A stretch of 64,000 nucleotides of DNA from Hungatella sp. UBA4396. GTDB taxonomy: Bacteria; Bacillota; Clostridia; Lachnospirales; Lachnospiraceae. The translations under genes and the position numbers were made by a program. Positions 52,426 through 60,105 of the stretch are shown here, in pieces; positions within the stretch are counted from its first letter, which is position 1; each line of letters begins with the position of its first letter. Where the stretch lies: assembly GCA_002389905.1 (NCBI GenBank), contig DGRE01000050.1, forward strand, positions 27,218-91,217, in the 5' to 3' direction. The notes beneath the pieces are model-generated. The model was not told the DNA's origin, ran no database searches, and saw only the letters and a list, made by a program, of their open reading frames with translations.

Positions 52426-52442
52426 CGGGAAATGTTTTCCCG
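52426..52442 (-). other. intercistronic hairpin between ATPase and double-cubane genes
   Basis: CGGGAAA (52426-52432) pairs with TTTCCCG (52436-52442) across a 3-base loop, in the 107-base gap after the importer ATPase. No strong T-run follows, so it is more likely an mRNA processing or stabilising element or weak attenuator than a full stop. Confidence 0.4.
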
Positions 52443-52460
52443 CTTACCATAAACACCTTC

Positions 52461-53201
52461 TTAAAATTGCTTTTTATAATTTAAAAAACGCTGGATTCTT
52501 TCATCTTCCGGGGAATCAAATATCTCCTCCGGCGTTCCGTCTGCAACAATTGACCCTTCGTTCATAAACAAAATACGGGTGGCAACCTGACGTGCAAATT
52601 GAATCTCATGGGTGACAAGAAGCATGGTAGTCCCCTCCTGTGCAACTCTCTGTATGGTATTCAAAACCTCTCCCACCAGTTCCGGGTCCAGAGCAGAAGT
52701 GGGTTCGTCAAACAAGAGAACGTCCGGATTGACTGCCAGCGCCCGGGCAATACCCACACGCTGCTGCTGTCCGCCGGAAAGCTTGGACGGAAAAAAGTCC
52801 TGCCGGTCCAGCATCCCTACCTTTTCCAATAATCTTAAGGCAATGATCCGGGCCTCCTCCTTATTCATTTTAAATACCGTAATTAAGGCTTCCATGATAT
52901 TTTGCTTTGCTGTTTTATTCTTAAAAAGATTATAACTTTGAAAGACCATGGATGAGTGCTTGCGCAGTTCCAAGATATCCTTTTTTGTGTGCTGCTTTGT
53001 ATCTACTTCTGCGGAACCAATTTTTATAATTCCCTCCGTAGGCTTTGTCAAATAATTCAGACATCTCAGCAGGGTGGATTTTCCGGTTCCAGAAGGGCCA
53101 AGAATAGCAACCACCTCACCCTTTTTCACATTCAGATTAATGTCTTTTAAAATAGCAGTCTGCCCGTCAAAGGTTTTTGACAGATGTCGTATTTCAATCA
53201 T
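52461..53201 (-). CDS. polar amino-acid ABC transporter ATPase
   Basis: GlnQ/HisP-type ATPase, 246 residues: Walker A GPSGTGKSTLLRCLN at 34, Q-loop FQSYNLF near 88, signature LSGGQQQRVGIARAL near 142, Walker B VLLFDEPTSALDPE near 162, H-loop VTHE. Third gene of the unit after permease and binding protein. By family the cargo is a polar amino acid or cystine. Confidence 0.93.
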   Translation of the reverse strand: MIEIRHLSKTFDGQTAILKDINLNVKKGEVVAILGPSGTGKSTLLRCLNYLTKPTEGIIKIGSAEVDTKQHTKKDILELRKHSSMVFQSYNLFKNKTAKQNIMEALITVFKMNKEEARIIALRLLEKVGMLDRQDFFPSKLSGGQQQRVGIARALAVNPDVLLFDEPTSALDPELVGEVLNTIQRVAQEGTTMLLVTHEIQFARQVATRILFMNEGSIVADGTPEEIFDSPEDERIQRFLNYKKQF

Positions 53202-53221
53202 AAATTACCTCGTCCGGCTGT

Positions 53222-54055
53222 TTAATCATGAATCAGCTGGGTCATATCAGAAAACATCCATTTTGTAATGATTTCAGACGTTGTCCCATCCTTCATCATT
53301 TCATCAAGGACTTTATTGACTTCATCACAAAGTGCCTGTCCCTCATCATTTTTCTGGAAAAAGTAAGCTACGTTATTAGACAGAAGACGGCTGTCCAAAA
53401 TATGAAACTTCATGTTTTGTGAATTTTCATATTTATAAACAAGACTGTCTGTAGTTGCCATTGCATCAATTCTTTTTAAATTAAGATCCTGATATCCCGT
53501 ATCACTTGTTTCGTAAACCACAACCTCCCAATCATAGGTTTCAGCCATCTTTTCAACAGATATCTGTGACGCCTGTCCCTGAGCAACGCCAATGGAGGCG
53601 CCTTTCAGTTGTTCAAAGGTATTGATATCAGACTTATCTTCATTGACAATAATACACTGGGCATCGCCATAGTAGGGATTCGAAGTAAGGTATTTTTCCT
53701 TTCTGGCTTCTGTCACCGCAAAACAGTTTGCCGCCACATCCACCCGTCCGGTATCCAATTCGCCAAACAAAGAAGAAAACTCCACCTGTTTCGTTTCAAT
53801 ATCCCAGCCGGTGCGTTTGGCGATCTCGCTCCACATTTCCGCGTCAATACCAGTCCAGGTCTTGCCGTCAGCGCTGAGCAAGCTGTAAGGCTCTCCTGTA
53901 CCGCCGGTCGCAATAACAATTTTACGGGGCTGTTCCTTATCTGTTGCTTCATTGGCCGTTTCGTTTGCTGCAGACGTGTTAGTCGGAGCGCTGCTGCTGC
54001 ATCCTGCCAATATAACTGCGGTCATAGCCAGCAGCAAAGGTAAAACTTTTTTCAT
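53222..54055 (-). CDS. amino-acid ABC transporter substrate-binding lipoprotein
   Basis: Surface lipoprotein of 277 residues; signal peptide with lipobox LAGC (Cys19), Ser/Thr/Asn-rich linker, then a family 3 (SBP_bac_3) binding fold: KIVIATGGTGEPYSLL, GIDAEMWSEIAKRTG, GRVDVAANCFAVTEARKEKY. The pattern resembles cystine/glutamine-type binders; a cysteine in ANCFAV is unusual. ATG 54053-54055 follows GGAGG by 8 bases. The ligand cannot be read from sequence. Confidence 0.9.
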   Translation of the reverse strand: MKKVLPLLLAMTAVILAGCSSSAPTNTSAANETANEATDKEQPRKIVIATGGTGEPYSLLSADGKTWTGIDAEMWSEIAKRTGWDIETKQVEFSSLFGELDTGRVDVAANCFAVTEARKEKYLTSNPYYGDAQCIIVNEDKSDINTFEQLKGASIGVAQGQASQISVEKMAETYDWEVVVYETSDTGYQDLNLKRIDAMATTDSLVYKYENSQNMKFHILDSRLLSNNVAYFFQKNDEGQALCDEVNKVLDEMMKDGTTSEIITKWMFSDMTQLIHD

Positions 54056-54083
54056 TTGAATTTCCTCCATATATGTAATAAAT

Positions 54084-54746
54084 TTAATACATCTCCGAAC
54101 ATTTCATATCCATAACCTTATGGACACGGGTAAGAGCCAAAACCAAAAGCCAATAGATCAGCATAACGGCCAAGTAAATTTCAAAATAGCGAAAAGACTG
54201 GGCACCTTCACTCTTAGCCTGTCCCATAACATCCCGTATACCAAGCATAAACGCCAGTGAAGTTGATTTTAACAGATTAATCAGATCATTAAAAAGCGCC
54301 GGCAATGCCACCCGGAAAGTCTGAGGCAGAACAATTCTTATAATTGTCTGGATTTCTGACATTCCTAACATGGCTGCTGCTTCTTTTTGGCCCGGATCAA
54401 CAGAAAACAGCGCCCCCCGAATGCTCTCGGACATAAATGCACCTGTATTGAAACTTAATACCAGGGCTACAGCCGTCAGCGGCTTCATGTTTAACACAAT
54501 TTCGCTGATATGGGCCAGACCATAATAAAAAAAATATAATTGAGCAACTAAAGGTGTTCCCCGCAGAACGGACAAATATAAACGGGTAATAGGATAAAAA
54601 ACCTTAACTTTGTAATAGCCGATAACCGCAATGATAATACCAATAAGCAGTGAAAAAACTGCTGCTATAAGAGTCAGCGCTAGTGTTACCTGCAATTTTG
54701 ACGCAATTTGGGGAAATACTTCAAAAAAATAAGAAAAATCAAACAA
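54084..54746 (-). CDS. amino-acid ABC transporter permease
   Basis: HisM/GlnP-type permease, 220 residues, five transmembrane segments, with the EAA loop QKEAAAMLGMSEIQTIIRIV near 122. N-terminal RLYLSVLRGTPLVAQLYF is typical of polar amino-acid systems. TTG start (54744-54746) with GGAGG ten bases upstream. First gene of the five-gene unit and therefore next to the promoter and palindrome at 54786-54815. Confidence 0.92.
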   Translation of the reverse strand: MFDFSYFFEVFPQIASKLQVTLALTLIAAVFSLLIGIIIAVIGYYKVKVFYPITRLYLSVLRGTPLVAQLYFFYYGLAHISEIVLNMKPLTAVALVLSFNTGAFMSESIRGALFSVDPGQKEAAAMLGMSEIQTIIRIVLPQTFRVALPALFNDLINLLKSTSLAFMLGIRDVMGQAKSEGAQSFRYFEIYLAVMLIYWLLVLALTRVHKVMDMKCSEMY

Positions 54747-54785
54747 GTTTAGTTATCCTCCAAAATGTAATAGAAATCTCAGACA

Positions 54786-54815
54786 ATTATAACATTCGGT
54801 TATACCGAAATCCAA
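54786..54815 (-). promoter_or_regulatory. promoter of the ABC/double-cubane unit with operator in the spacer
   Basis: Minus strand: -35 TTGGAT (54810-54815), 18 bp, -10 TATAAT (54786-54791). The spacer contains a perfect 15-bp palindrome, TTCGGTATAACCGAA (54795-54809), ideally placed for a dimeric repressor. No regulator gene is adjacent, and I could not assign the site to a known family. Confidence 0.65.
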
Positions 54816-54879
54816 TTGAAAATTCAAATAGGTGGTATGGGATTTATCTATATATAAATTGTTCCTCCGGAAGCAACTT

Positions 54880-54913
54880 AAAGGGCCACGGCTAAACTTG
54901 GCCGTGACCCTTT
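54880..54913. terminator. hairpin after nrdD
   Basis: AAAGGGCCACGGC (54880-54892) pairs with GCCGTGACCCTTT (54901-54913) with one mismatch. Modest T-runs on both sides; ends nrdD before the ABC unit promoter. Confidence 0.7.
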
Positions 54914-54932
54914 TGAACATCATAATATTTTT

Positions 54933-57287
54933 TTATCTTTCCGCATACTTCCGGATATCAGAAATATTGGATATCTTCTGAATCAGCCCATCCTTAACGA
55001 TGACAAGGGTAGGCGCCTGCATAATGCCAAGGCCTGCTGCCAGCTCCGGATGCTTTTCTGCATCAATCGTTTCATATGCTGCATTCTGTAAAAACTGTTT
55101 TGCCATCCGGCAATTAGGGCAGGTCTGGGTGATGAAAAGATAGGTACCCTCCGGGATTTCCACCTTTTTCTCCCCGGTTCTTTTCCTGGATGCTTGGCCT
55201 CCCTTTTTCAGTACAGAACGGGAAAGGCTGTATTCTGTCCTGTTTTTATATTCCTGGGTCTTTCCTTCATTCCAGTTCTGGACGGGGCGGTAATAGCCTG
55301 TAATTCGGCTGTAAACCTCCGCCGGTTTTCCGCAAACCGGGCACACCCGCTGCTCCCCGGCAAGATATCCATGATCGGAACAGATGGAATAGGTAGGGGA
55401 TAAGGTGTAGTAAGGCAGCCGGAAGTTTTCCGCAATGGTGTGCACCAGCTTGGCCGCTGCCTTCCAGTCAGGAAGCTTTTCGCCCAAAAATGCGTGGAAC
55501 ACAGTTCCCGAAGTATAAAGGGCCTGCAGCTCATCCTGAATCTCCAACGCATCGAAAACATCAATGGTATAATCCACAGGCAAATGGGAACTGTTGGTAT
55601 AATAAGGGGTATCCCCTTCATTTCCTGCTGTCTTAATTTCCGGATAGCGGTCCCTGTCGTGCTTTGCCAGACGGTAAGCCGTGGACTCTGCCGGTGTTGC
55701 TTCCAGGTTGTAGAGATCTCCGTACATTTCCTGGTAATCAGAAAGCTTTTCCCGCATGTGCTTTAACACTTCTTTTGTAAACCGGCGGGTTTTGGTGCTT
55801 GTCAAGTCCTCTCCCAGCCATTTGGCATTTAAACCAGCCTCATTCATACCTACAAGACCGATGGTGGAAAAATGGTTTTCAAAACTTCCCAGGTAACGCT
55901 TGGTATAGGGGTAGAGCCCCTGGTCTAAAAGCTTGGTTATAACCTCCCGCTTGGTGTGCAAAGACCTGGCGGAAATGTCCATCATATGATCCAGGCGCTT
56001 ATAAAAGTCAGCTTCATTTTCAGAAAGGTAAGCGATCCGGGGCATGTTGATGGTCACTACTCCTATGGAGCCGGTGCTCTCTCCTGAACCGAAGAATCCT
56101 CCGGTCTTTCTTCTCAGTTCCCGCAGGTCCAGCCTTAAACGGCAGCACATGCTTCTCACGTCACTTGGCTCCATATCGCTGTTAATATAATTGGAGAAAT
56201 AAGGTGTGCCGTATTTAGCTGTCATCTCAAAAAGCATACGGTTACTTTCCGTATCAGACCAGTCAAAATCCTTTGTGATGGAATAAGTAGGGATGGGATA
56301 CTGGAATCCGCGTCCGTTAGCATCTCCCTCGATCATGGTCTCAATAAATGCCTTATTGACCATATCCATCTCTTTTTTACAGTCTTTATATTTAAAATCC
56401 ATCTCTTTTCCGCCTACAATGGCATTTAGTTCCGCCATATCCGCGGGAACGGTCCAGTCTAAGGTAATGTTGGAAAAGGGAGCCTGGGTTCCCCACCGGC
56501 TGGGAGTGTTGACGCCGAAAATAAAGGATTCAATGCACTTTTTCACTTCCCGGTAAGGGAGATTGTCTGCTTTTATAAAGGGAGCCAGATAGGTGTCAAA
56601 GGAGGAAAATGCCTGGGCTCCTGCCCATTCATTCTGCATAATTCCCAGAAAATTGACCATCTGATTGCAGAGAACGGATAAATGCTTGGCCGGAGCAGAA
56701 GTGATTTTCCCCGGTATGCCCCCAAGTCCTTCCATAAGAAGCTGCTTTAAGGACCAGCCTGCACAGTATCCGGTCAGCATGGACAAATCGTGAAGGTGGA
56801 TGTCCGCATTCCTGTGAGCTCGTTCGATCTCCTGGTCATAAATCTCAGACAACCAGTAATTGGCCGTAATGGCTCCGGAATTGCTGAGAATCAGACCGCC
56901 TACGGAGTAGGTGACAGTGGAATTTTCCTTGACACGCCAGTCCTCCACTTTCACATAATTATTCACCACATCCTTATAATCCAGGATGGTATCTTTCATA
57001 TTCCTTATTTTTTCCCGTTGTTTTCTGTATAAAATATAGGCCTTTGCCACATCAGTATAGCCCGCCTGCTCCAGAACGTGCTCCACACTGTCCTGAATCT
57101 GCTCCACCGTAATCTTGCCTTCCCGTATCTTCTCCTGAAAATCAGCAGTTACCCTAAGAGACAGCAGTTCTAAAATCTCATCACTATGGATCTTTCCCGT
57201 GGCTTTAAATGCCTTTTTAATGGCTTCCGTGATCTTACTCAGACTAAATTCCGCGTCTTCCCCATTTCTCTTTATTACCTGTATCAT
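54933..57287 (-). CDS. nrdD: anaerobic (class III) ribonucleoside-triphosphate reductase with C-terminal thioredoxin-like domain
   Basis: Glycyl-radical enzyme making dNTPs without oxygen, 784 residues. N-terminal ATP cone (IQVIKRNGEDAEFSLSKITE, 1-95), catalytic barrel, then zinc region VCPVCGK near 680 and radical segment RITGYYRPVQNWN (Gly about 692). Beyond the radical domain the chain continues about 75 residues as a thioredoxin/glutaredoxin-like fold with TQTCPNCRMAKQFL and a cis-Pro MQAPTLVIV, which probably re-reduces the active site. ATG 57287 is preferred; TTG 57290 is possible. The activase gene nrdG is not in the window. Two NrdR boxes lie at its promoter. Confidence 0.93.
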   Translation of the reverse strand: MIQVIKRNGEDAEFSLSKITEAIKKAFKATGKIHSDEILELLSLRVTADFQEKIREGKITVEQIQDSVEHVLEQAGYTDVAKAYILYRKQREKIRNMKDTILDYKDVVNNYVKVEDWRVKENSTVTYSVGGLILSNSGAITANYWLSEIYDQEIERAHRNADIHLHDLSMLTGYCAGWSLKQLLMEGLGGIPGKITSAPAKHLSVLCNQMVNFLGIMQNEWAGAQAFSSFDTYLAPFIKADNLPYREVKKCIESFIFGVNTPSRWGTQAPFSNITLDWTVPADMAELNAIVGGKEMDFKYKDCKKEMDMVNKAFIETMIEGDANGRGFQYPIPTYSITKDFDWSDTESNRMLFEMTAKYGTPYFSNYINSDMEPSDVRSMCCRLRLDLRELRRKTGGFFGSGESTGSIGVVTINMPRIAYLSENEADFYKRLDHMMDISARSLHTKREVITKLLDQGLYPYTKRYLGSFENHFSTIGLVGMNEAGLNAKWLGEDLTSTKTRRFTKEVLKHMREKLSDYQEMYGDLYNLEATPAESTAYRLAKHDRDRYPEIKTAGNEGDTPYYTNSSHLPVDYTIDVFDALEIQDELQALYTSGTVFHAFLGEKLPDWKAAAKLVHTIAENFRLPYYTLSPTYSICSDHGYLAGEQRVCPVCGKPAEVYSRITGYYRPVQNWNEGKTQEYKNRTEYSLSRSVLKKGGQASRKRTGEKKVEIPEGTYLFITQTCPNCRMAKQFLQNAAYETIDAEKHPELAAGLGIMQAPTLVIVKDGLIQKISNISDIRKYAER

Positions 57288-57348
57288 CAAGCATAAACTC
57301 CCTTCCATATCAGCCCCCATCCGGCTGGTTGTTTTATCACACATTGGT

Positions 57349-57377
57349 ATTATAGCAGAACAGAAAGGAAAGCACAA
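57349..57377 (-). promoter_or_regulatory. promoter of nrdD
   Basis: Minus strand: -35 TTGTGC (57372-57377), 17 bp, -10 TATAAT (57349-57354). The -35 hexamer is part of the proximal NrdR box. Confidence 0.75.
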
Positions 57378-57417
57378 TATATAGTCTGGAAAATTATTCC
57401 TTTCCTATATATTGTGC
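57372..57417. promoter_or_regulatory. pair of NrdR boxes
   Basis: GCACAATATATAGTCT (57372-57387) and TTCCTATATATTGTGC (57402-57417) match the NrdR consensus ACACWATATATWGTGT, the second chiefly in its core and right half. Centres are 30 bp apart, close to three helical turns, as expected for paired NrdR sites. The outer arms of the two boxes are also inverted copies over 15 bp. The proximal box covers the -35 element, so binding should repress. Confidence 0.85.
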
Positions 57418-57420
57418 TTT

Positions 57421-57600
57421 TTGTATGTATTTCTATAAACTAATATATTTTTACCAAGAATCTATACAGTTTTGCAATTCGTCATCCTCATGATTATATC
57501 CGGGTTATCTCACTTTGATTTCCTCATGGATTGATTTCGAAAATGTCGACCATGGATATTATAACACAATATAGACATGGTTACAATCAATTTATTTAAT
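57421..57600. other. AT-rich non-coding stretch between nrdD control region and the Rpn terminator
   Basis: About 180 bases with no gene or recognisable site. Confidence 0.4.
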
Positions 57601-57650
57601 AAAAAAATAATCAGATTTTGTAATACACTGTCAAAAACTGATCTTTTTAT
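57601..57650 (-). repeat. terminator-like hairpin repeat, copy 1 (downstream of the Rpn gene)
   Basis: Contains ATCAGATTTTG and CAAAAACTGAT, a 10-bp stem with one mismatch, running into TTATTTTTTT on the minus strand: terminator of the Rpn-like gene. About 38 of 48 aligned bases match the hairpin at 58797-58846 on the other side of the gene, in the same orientation. Confidence 0.7.
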
Positions 57651-57682
57651 AGTTTATGTTTCTATAAATTGACATGTTCCTT

Positions 57683-58543
57683 CTAAGAAGTTTGGCAGGC
57701 TTCTTCCAAAACTTTTATTTCTTCCTCTGTAAGTTTTGTATACCTCATAATTTTTTCCAACGGCTCCCCGTTTTGCAGCATCTCTAAGGCCATATTTTTT
57801 CTTTCTTTAAGCTTGCCTTCTTCAATGCCTTTTTCCATGCCTTCTTCCCTGCCTCGTTCTATTCCTTTCCCATAAATGCTCATATTCACAACCTCCCATT
57901 CCTCTGATTGCTTTACTTCATTGACTATTGTATCCAGCTTTACAATTCTCTCATCCTGTACCAGGATATCTGGGTTGTTTAAATTTGATTGTTTCATATA
58001 TTGGAGCAGGCTGATCAGTTCCGGCTCACCGTTTTTGCTTTTCATGTTAAGAAACAGCTTTTGCGTCCCATCTTCTAATTCCAGTCCCTGTAATTCCCTG
58101 CATTGTTCCGTAAAGGTGTATTTTGCCAGATCCTTTCCAAATATATCTTCCTGGGTTATAAATATGATGACAGATGAAGGCAGGTACTTATACCTTGTTC
58201 TCTTTCCTGCTTTTAATACAGGTGAATCCAAAAGGCTCTGATAAAACCTTGCTCGCTTTCTTACATCATCAGAGCTGGTATCATTCTGCATTTCTGTCAC
58301 AAACTGACGGTCGTCAATTCCAACTGCCCAGGCATCCATTCGTATAGCCCGTTTCCCAGAATGGTTCAACACCACCTGTTCCACTTTTACCTCTGCCAGC
58401 TTTAAATCTTGTTCATTCATGATAATACTTAAAGCGCATTCATATGCTTCCCTGTTTTTCATTACTGACAGAAATAGTGCAAAATCACTTAGGTTCAGTT
58501 CATCATTTTCCGGCAAAATATCATTCCGATGCTCGTATTCCAT
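57683..58543 (-). CDS. Rpn-family PD-(D/E)XK nuclease/putative transposase
   Basis: Recombination-promoting nuclease-type protein of 286 residues. The nuclease core shows Asp70 (IRMDAWAVGIDD) and Glu84-x-Gln86 (FVTEMQND), the D...ExQ pattern of this family. The last 60 residues are a charged helical tail with Gly-Arg/Glu-Glu-Gly repeats (GREEGMEKGIEEGKLKERK) and an LTEEEI end, typical of clostridial members. ATG 58541-58543 follows AAGGAAG by 7 bases. These genes spread horizontally; this one has its own promoter and lies between two related hairpins. Confidence 0.85.
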   Translation of the reverse strand: MEYEHRNDILPENDELNLSDFALFLSVMKNREAYECALSIIMNEQDLKLAEVKVEQVVLNHSGKRAIRMDAWAVGIDDRQFVTEMQNDTSSDDVRKRARFYQSLLDSPVLKAGKRTRYKYLPSSVIIFITQEDIFGKDLAKYTFTEQCRELQGLELEDGTQKLFLNMKSKNGEPELISLLQYMKQSNLNNPDILVQDERIVKLDTIVNEVKQSEEWEVVNMSIYGKGIERGREEGMEKGIEEGKLKERKNMALEMLQNGEPLEKIMRYTKLTEEEIKVLEEACQTS

Positions 58544-58796
58544 ATTTGTTCTTCCTTTCGTTTTTATCCAGGAAGAACGCTCCGCCCTCCCTGCTGTCTT
58601 TCGGGGTATAAGCAAGGAGTCCTTGAGTTTTACAGACTGCTGAAAATCAGCATAAATGAGAATTTTAGATGTATTGATTTAGAAATCATTGCTTACAAAT
58701 AGTATAGCACAATGCAGCCCAGGATACAATCGGCTTATGAGCAAATCGTGTAGTTTCATGTAGTTCTGTCCGCCAAAATCCAGATGCATATAACTA
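58544..58796. promoter_or_regulatory. intergenic region with the promoter of the Rpn gene
   Basis: No gene seen. Minus strand promoter: -35 TTGTAT (58724-58729), 17 bp, -10 TATACT (58701-58706), leaving a leader of about 150 bases before the Rpn start. Nothing else is recognised in it. Confidence 0.5.
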
Positions 58797-58846
58797 AAAA
58801 AACAATCAAGTTTTGCAATACATCTTCAAAACTTGATTGTTTTTAT
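58797..58846 (-). repeat. terminator-like hairpin repeat, copy 2 (after hflX)
   Basis: ACAATCAAGTTTTG and CAAAACTTGATTGT form a perfect 14-bp stem, followed by a T-run on the minus strand: terminator of hflX, which ends at 58849. It shares about 80 percent identity with the hairpin at 57601-57650. Confidence 0.8.
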
Positions 58847-58848
58847 TT

Positions 58849-60096
58849 TTATATCAGTCCTGCATACAGTTCCGCAGGCACATAAGCATTTACAAGGATT
58901 CCATCATCCCGGTACTCTTCCTTTAATAACTGGCCGTATTTCCGAATGGTCTGTATTTTCCCTGCTTCCTGATAGGAATAGACCTTTTCCAAATATACTT
59001 TCTGGTTTCTGAGAATGGTTTCCAGGAGATTGACAAGCTCGTCAAGCCCTTCTCCTGTCTTTGCAGATATCTTCACCTGGTGATCAGAGGAAATATCCCT
59101 CAAAATCACTCCGGGCTCTGCCGCATCAATTTTGTTGAACACAGTGATCATGATCTTATCCTCTACCTTCAGTTCCCTTAAGGTTTCATATACCACATGC
59201 ATCTGCACATCCATCCGGGGATTGGAGCAATCCACCACATGAAGGATAATATCGCTGTATTTGGCCTCCTCCAGAGTGCTTTTAAATGCTTCAATCAAAT
59301 GATGGGGAAGCTTTCTGATAAAGCCTACCGTATCCGTAAGAAGGATCTGCTGGCCTCCCGGAAGCTCCAGGTTTCTGGTAGTTGGGTCCAGGGTCGCAAA
59401 CAGCTTGTCTTCAGCCAGTATCCCCGCATCGGTCAGCTTATTTAACAGAGTAGACTTTCCTGCATTGGTATAGCCTACAATGGCGGCTACAGGCACATGG
59501 TTTTTGTCCCTCTGCCTTCTGGCAATATCTCTGTGACGCTTCACTTCCTCTAAATCTGCCTTCAGCATTCCAATCCTGTCATGGATCAGACGGCGGTCCA
59601 TCTCCAGCTTTTTCTCACCCGGTCCGCGGGTTCCGATTCCTCCTCCCAGACGGGACAGCGAGCTGCGAAGGCCCACAAGGCGGGCTGCACGGTATTTTAG
59701 CTGAGCCAGTTCCACCTGGATCTTTCCTTCCCGGGTAGTGGCTCTGGCTGCAAAAATGTCCAGAATTACCATGGTCCGGTCCATAACCTTAATGTCCAAA
59801 GACGATTCCAGGTTACGAAGCTGGGCCGGGGAAAGTTCGTCATCACAGACAATGCCCGTGGCATCAAGCTCCCATATTCTCTCTTTGATTTCCTCTATCT
59901 TACCTTTTCCCAGGTAAGTCCCCGGATGAATCCTCTCCCGGTTTTGTATTACCTTATCCACAGTAGCAGCTCCTGCTGTCTTTACCAGCTCCTCCAGTTC
60001 GTCAAGAGATGCCGCTGCATCGTCTTCCTCCCCGGTGCTGACTGCCACCAAAATCACCCGTTCTTCAATTTCTTTTAATTCAATCAATTCTGCCAT
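58849..60096 (-). CDS. hflX: ribosome-dissociating GTPase HflX
   Basis: Ribosome-splitting GTPase, 415 residues. N-terminal HflX domain (ERIHPGTYLGKGKIEEI near 54, GGIGTRGPGEKKLEMDRR near 152), coiled linker, G domain with G1 GYTNAGKSTLLN near 207, G3 DTVGFI near 253, G4 NKID near 323, and a C-terminal domain. ATG 60096 with AGGAA nine bases upstream is preferred over the TTG just before. Downstream of the TPR lipoprotein gene by 9 bases. Confidence 0.95.
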   Translation of the reverse strand: MAELIELKEIEERVILVAVSTGEEDDAAASLDELEELVKTAGAATVDKVIQNRERIHPGTYLGKGKIEEIKERIWELDATGIVCDDELSPAQLRNLESSLDIKVMDRTMVILDIFAARATTREGKIQVELAQLKYRAARLVGLRSSLSRLGGGIGTRGPGEKKLEMDRRLIHDRIGMLKADLEEVKRHRDIARRQRDKNHVPVAAIVGYTNAGKSTLLNKLTDAGILAEDKLFATLDPTTRNLELPGGQQILLTDTVGFIRKLPHHLIEAFKSTLEEAKYSDIILHVVDCSNPRMDVQMHVVYETLRELKVEDKIMITVFNKIDAAEPGVILRDISSDHQVKISAKTGEGLDELVNLLETILRNQKVYLEKVYSYQEAGKIQTIRKYGQLLKEEYRDDGILVNAYVPAELYAGLI

Positions 60097-60105
60097 CAAT
60101 TTTTC

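Noticed and set aside
53609..54043. 144-codon + strand open frame
   Set aside because: Lies wholly antisense to the amino-acid binding protein gene; no supporting signals.
57683..58543. Complete transposon centred on the Rpn gene
   Set aside because: The flanking sequences are direct, not inverted, repeats and no target duplication is visible; Rpn genes are usually not complete transposons.
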